From Anarhynchus alexandrinus (taxonomy: Eukaryota; Chordata; Aves; Charadriiformes; Charadriidae): 64,000 nt of DNA. The position numbers and the translations under genes are program-made. Positions 61,621 to 64,000 of this stretch are shown one piece after another. The stretch covers positions 1,280,422 through 1,344,421 of the forward strand of contig VUYV01000224.1 of NCBI GenBank assembly GCA_008711295.1, written 5' to 3'. The notes under the pieces were generated by a model. It made no database searches. It was not told where the DNA came from and worked only from the letters and a program-made list of their open reading frames with translations. How positions within the stretch are numbered: the first letter of the stretch is position 1; each line of letters opens with the position of its first letter.

Positions 61621-63729
61621 TAAAGCTGAGCTACAGAAAGCGACTGCGGAGGAAGGCAAGCTGTCTAGTACACATACATTGATCAAGAGAAAAAATACAA
61701 CCTCAAACACCTTATACTGGAGACTTGTTTGAGGAGAGGGAGCCCCAGCCACAAGAAGATGACACCTTTCGCCATAGTTGGCTCAGCGGGGCTCGTCTGG
61801 GTCTCACACGAGAGATCTCCTCAGGACATGGCAGAGCAGCAGCCGGACACGGTCCAACAGGAGGGTCAGCAGCAGCCCCGCACCAAAAGCTACCTGCAGG
61901 ACTTTCTGTCCTCAGAAAATTCCTATCCTATTTCACACCTCAATGTTAACTTCAGATTTCTTTTCAATGTTTTCTGCTTCCTTCCACAATCCACTGAGCG
62001 CACGCCACTGCTATAGGCTTTGTGGGTCTGTCAAACACAACAGCAGAAGTAGGCGAAATTCACCAGCAAATGAACATCTTTATACTCATTCACAACACTC
62101 TGCAAACCTCTGGCAAAAGGATAAATGCTCAGTGTCTGTGTCAGGCGCTGTGCACAGCTCGGGCTCAGAGCAGGGAATAGCACAGACGCATCTCTGAACA
62201 TAAATGATTGATATCGTGGCCAAATGGAAAACGATACAGAAGTTTCACTCTTTCAGTAAGCACTGCAGAAAAATCACTAGCAACGTCCCCTTCAGCAACA
62301 CCTTTTTCCAGCAGTGCAACAAACAGCAAACCCTCTGCCAGTGCCGAGGGCTCGCAGCTGACAAGCTTTTGCCACAAACCAAGCCTCCGACTTGCGCGAC
62401 ACCTCTCAGCCCAGTGGGATTTACAAACTATATAATACTAAAGACTAAAACACAAATTAAAACAGCGCAGCGCGGGTTTGGGGACACGACAGAAGAATTC
62501 TGTATCCTCTGGGCAACACCAGCACTCCCAGCGACCCTGCCCTGAGCCACGAGGACTGGAGCCGCACCAGGACCCTGCCCACGTTCTCAGCCAAGGAGGC
62601 CTTGCTCCAGCCATGTCTCGTAGGTGTATGGCACATACAGAGGGAAATAAAACCAACAGGACTTAACAACTTCAAACCCTGGGAACTACTTAATTCACTA
62701 GATATTAGTTTCCTTCCCCGACCCCACCATTTTCCCTCCCACCTGCCAGGCCACCTCATTACTGTCACTCTGCATCAGTTCTTGCTACAGTAGTTTTCTT
62801 GGACCTTTGCCCCTTTAGTCAGCTTGAAACCTCTTCCCTATTGTACATCAGAGTCAATGGGAAATTAATGCAAGTCCTTACTGGGGGGAGGGAAGGGCAG
62901 AGGGAATGATGCTTTCTGCTGCTGTCAATACTTCTTTTCCTTCACCCTTCTTGCCACATACACTTCATCAACATATTAAGAAGCCTCGTCCGCATTTAAC
63001 TGTGCTTGCTGAGGTCTCTGGAACTATTCCTCATGTGTAGAGCTGCGTAAGTCTTAGCAGGGTACAGTCCTTCTTTATAATACAAAGTTCCTGAAGTACA
63101 ATCTTAATACTCAGGTTTAAGCCTAGTCGGTGACAACAATACACCCAGCTGCAGATGTCCCAGCACGAGGAATGACTGAGCAGGGGAGAAGAACTTCCTA
63201 ACATTCTTCAGATTTTCTCTGCACTCAAAAAATAAAGGAAATATTTTCAACAGGAGAGCAGCAAAATGCCAAAGTTTAGAAGTAGCTTATTAATACCGCA
63301 TGCTGATCTGACTACAGAGACTCACATTAACTTTCAAATTACTCAGCAAACCACAATTTCTACAGCAGTAATATCTTAGAAACCTAAGCCACGTTGAACG
63401 CTACTCACATAGTTTACAGAATTATTCCAGTGACTAAGGCAAATAGAATGTGTGATTGCAGAGCTAGAGACTAAATTAAGCTTAGACAATGATTTTTTAT
63501 TTTTTTTATTATTTTTTTTTTAAGTCTGATGCTACAGTGACCTTGCAGTCACTTTTTTGAGGAAACAGCAGATTAATATTTTCTTGTGAGTGAGATCCTC
63601 TGGTGGAGGGGGAAAACAAGAGAGATGAAACTGGCTATCCCTGAAAGAGAAGTGATGGGACTGACCATATACAAAGTACTGTCAAATACATAAAGTAATC
63701 TTTTAATCTTTTTCTGCTACAGCTCCACA
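61621..63729. other. Non-coding stretch
   Basis: Mixed sequence without a recognisable exon. GAGTCAATGGGAAATTAATG near 62850 may be another decayed piece of the ancient repeat seen at 5.7 and 63.7 kb. Confidence 0.6.
63493..63521. repeat. T-rich low-complexity tract
   Basis: Three T-runs separated by single A or ATTA steps. Confidence 0.85.
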
Positions 63730-63855
63730 GTTCAACAAAGCATTTAATAATGTGCTTTTAGTCCATCCTGATTCAGCAAAGCACTTACCCACATGCTTAT
63801 GCCAACTTAAGTATATGCTTAAGTGCTTTCATACAATAGGGACAGAGAAGATTCA
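63730..63855. repeat. Ancient palindromic repeat fragment
   Basis: Two arms, 63778-63799 and 63808-63829, are inverted copies matching at 18 of 22 positions (AAAGCACTTA... facing ...TAAGTGCTTT) around an 8-base loop. A related AAAGCATTTA...TGTGCTTTTA unit precedes them at 63738-63761. The core TTCAGCAAAGCACTTA with ATGCTTAAGTGCTTT is of a kind I recall as very common in turtle, crocodile and bird DNA. This suggests a MITE-like or hairpin-derived element. Confidence 0.45.
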
Positions 63856-64000
63856 GGCCCTGCAGATGAACCATTTTCTGAAACAAGCCATTTTTTCCCC
63901 TAAGATGACAGGTTCTATTTACAGCTTCTCCTCCTTTTACAGCATGACCCAAAACGTGTTTAAAGAGAACACTAGAATACAATTGACAAGTCAAATAACT

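Noticed and set aside
63190..63235. GAAGAACTTCCTAACATT considered as CR1-like
   Set aside because: The short match is not followed by further CR1 sequence.
1..64000. tRNA, rRNA, known microRNA and CRISPR arrays
   Set aside because: I looked for B-box strings, regularly spaced repeats and familiar microRNA seeds and found none. Short hairpins such as 21578-21599 are too small to be precursors.

Overview
This window looks like nuclear DNA from an amniote, most likely a bird or another sauropsid, and almost all of it is non-coding. There are no operons, long intact reading frames or dense gene packing. The background is AT-rich with short CpG-rich islands, the microsatellites are small, and the only interspersed repeats I can recognise are old and decayed (MIR-type SINE pieces and palindromic fragments that resemble ancient reptile/bird repeats). 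No Alu, young L1 or intact CR1 copy is visible in 64 kb, which argues against a typical mammal and fits a repeat-poor avian locus.

The only stretch with a fair claim to be coding is at 6.1-6.75 kb on the minus strand. One exon-like block (6124-6313) has a good GTGAGC donor, a tandem CAGCAG acceptor and an open frame with coding-like codons. A second, weaker block upstream (6631-6743) ends in a GTAAGT donor and joins it in frame. I do not recognise the protein. The plus strand carries many more long A-runs than T-runs and many CAAA-type tracts. This is the asymmetry expected if the minus strand is the sense strand of a long transcription unit. My working picture is introns of a minus-strand gene plus regulatory DNA, but this is inference.

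Layout: 1-6.1 kb is plain intronic/intergenic DNA with an old repeat at 5.7 kb. 6.1-7.1 kb holds the candidate exons and a CpG-rich patch. 7-20 kb is AT-rich and contains several blocks that read like conserved non-coding elements (8.05, 9.8, 11.3, 17.8 and 18.4 kb), with CpG-rich patches at 10.5, 16.9 and 19.4 kb. 20-25 kb is quiet, followed by a CpG island at 25.0-25.4 kb. 26-47 kb is featureless apart from MIR fragments and A-rich tracts. 48.4-53.1 kb has two further conserved-element-like blocks flanking a young 81-bp tandem duplication. 55-59 kb has several MIR fragments. 60.4-61.6 kb is the longest CpG-rich domain and could hold a promoter. 62-64 kb ends in a palindromic ancient repeat.

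I found no tRNA, rRNA, CRISPR array, intact mobile element, virus-like sequence or recognisable protein family. I see nothing that would count as a new biological system. The best leads are the unidentified exon pair, the CpG islands and the AT-rich candidate enhancers.
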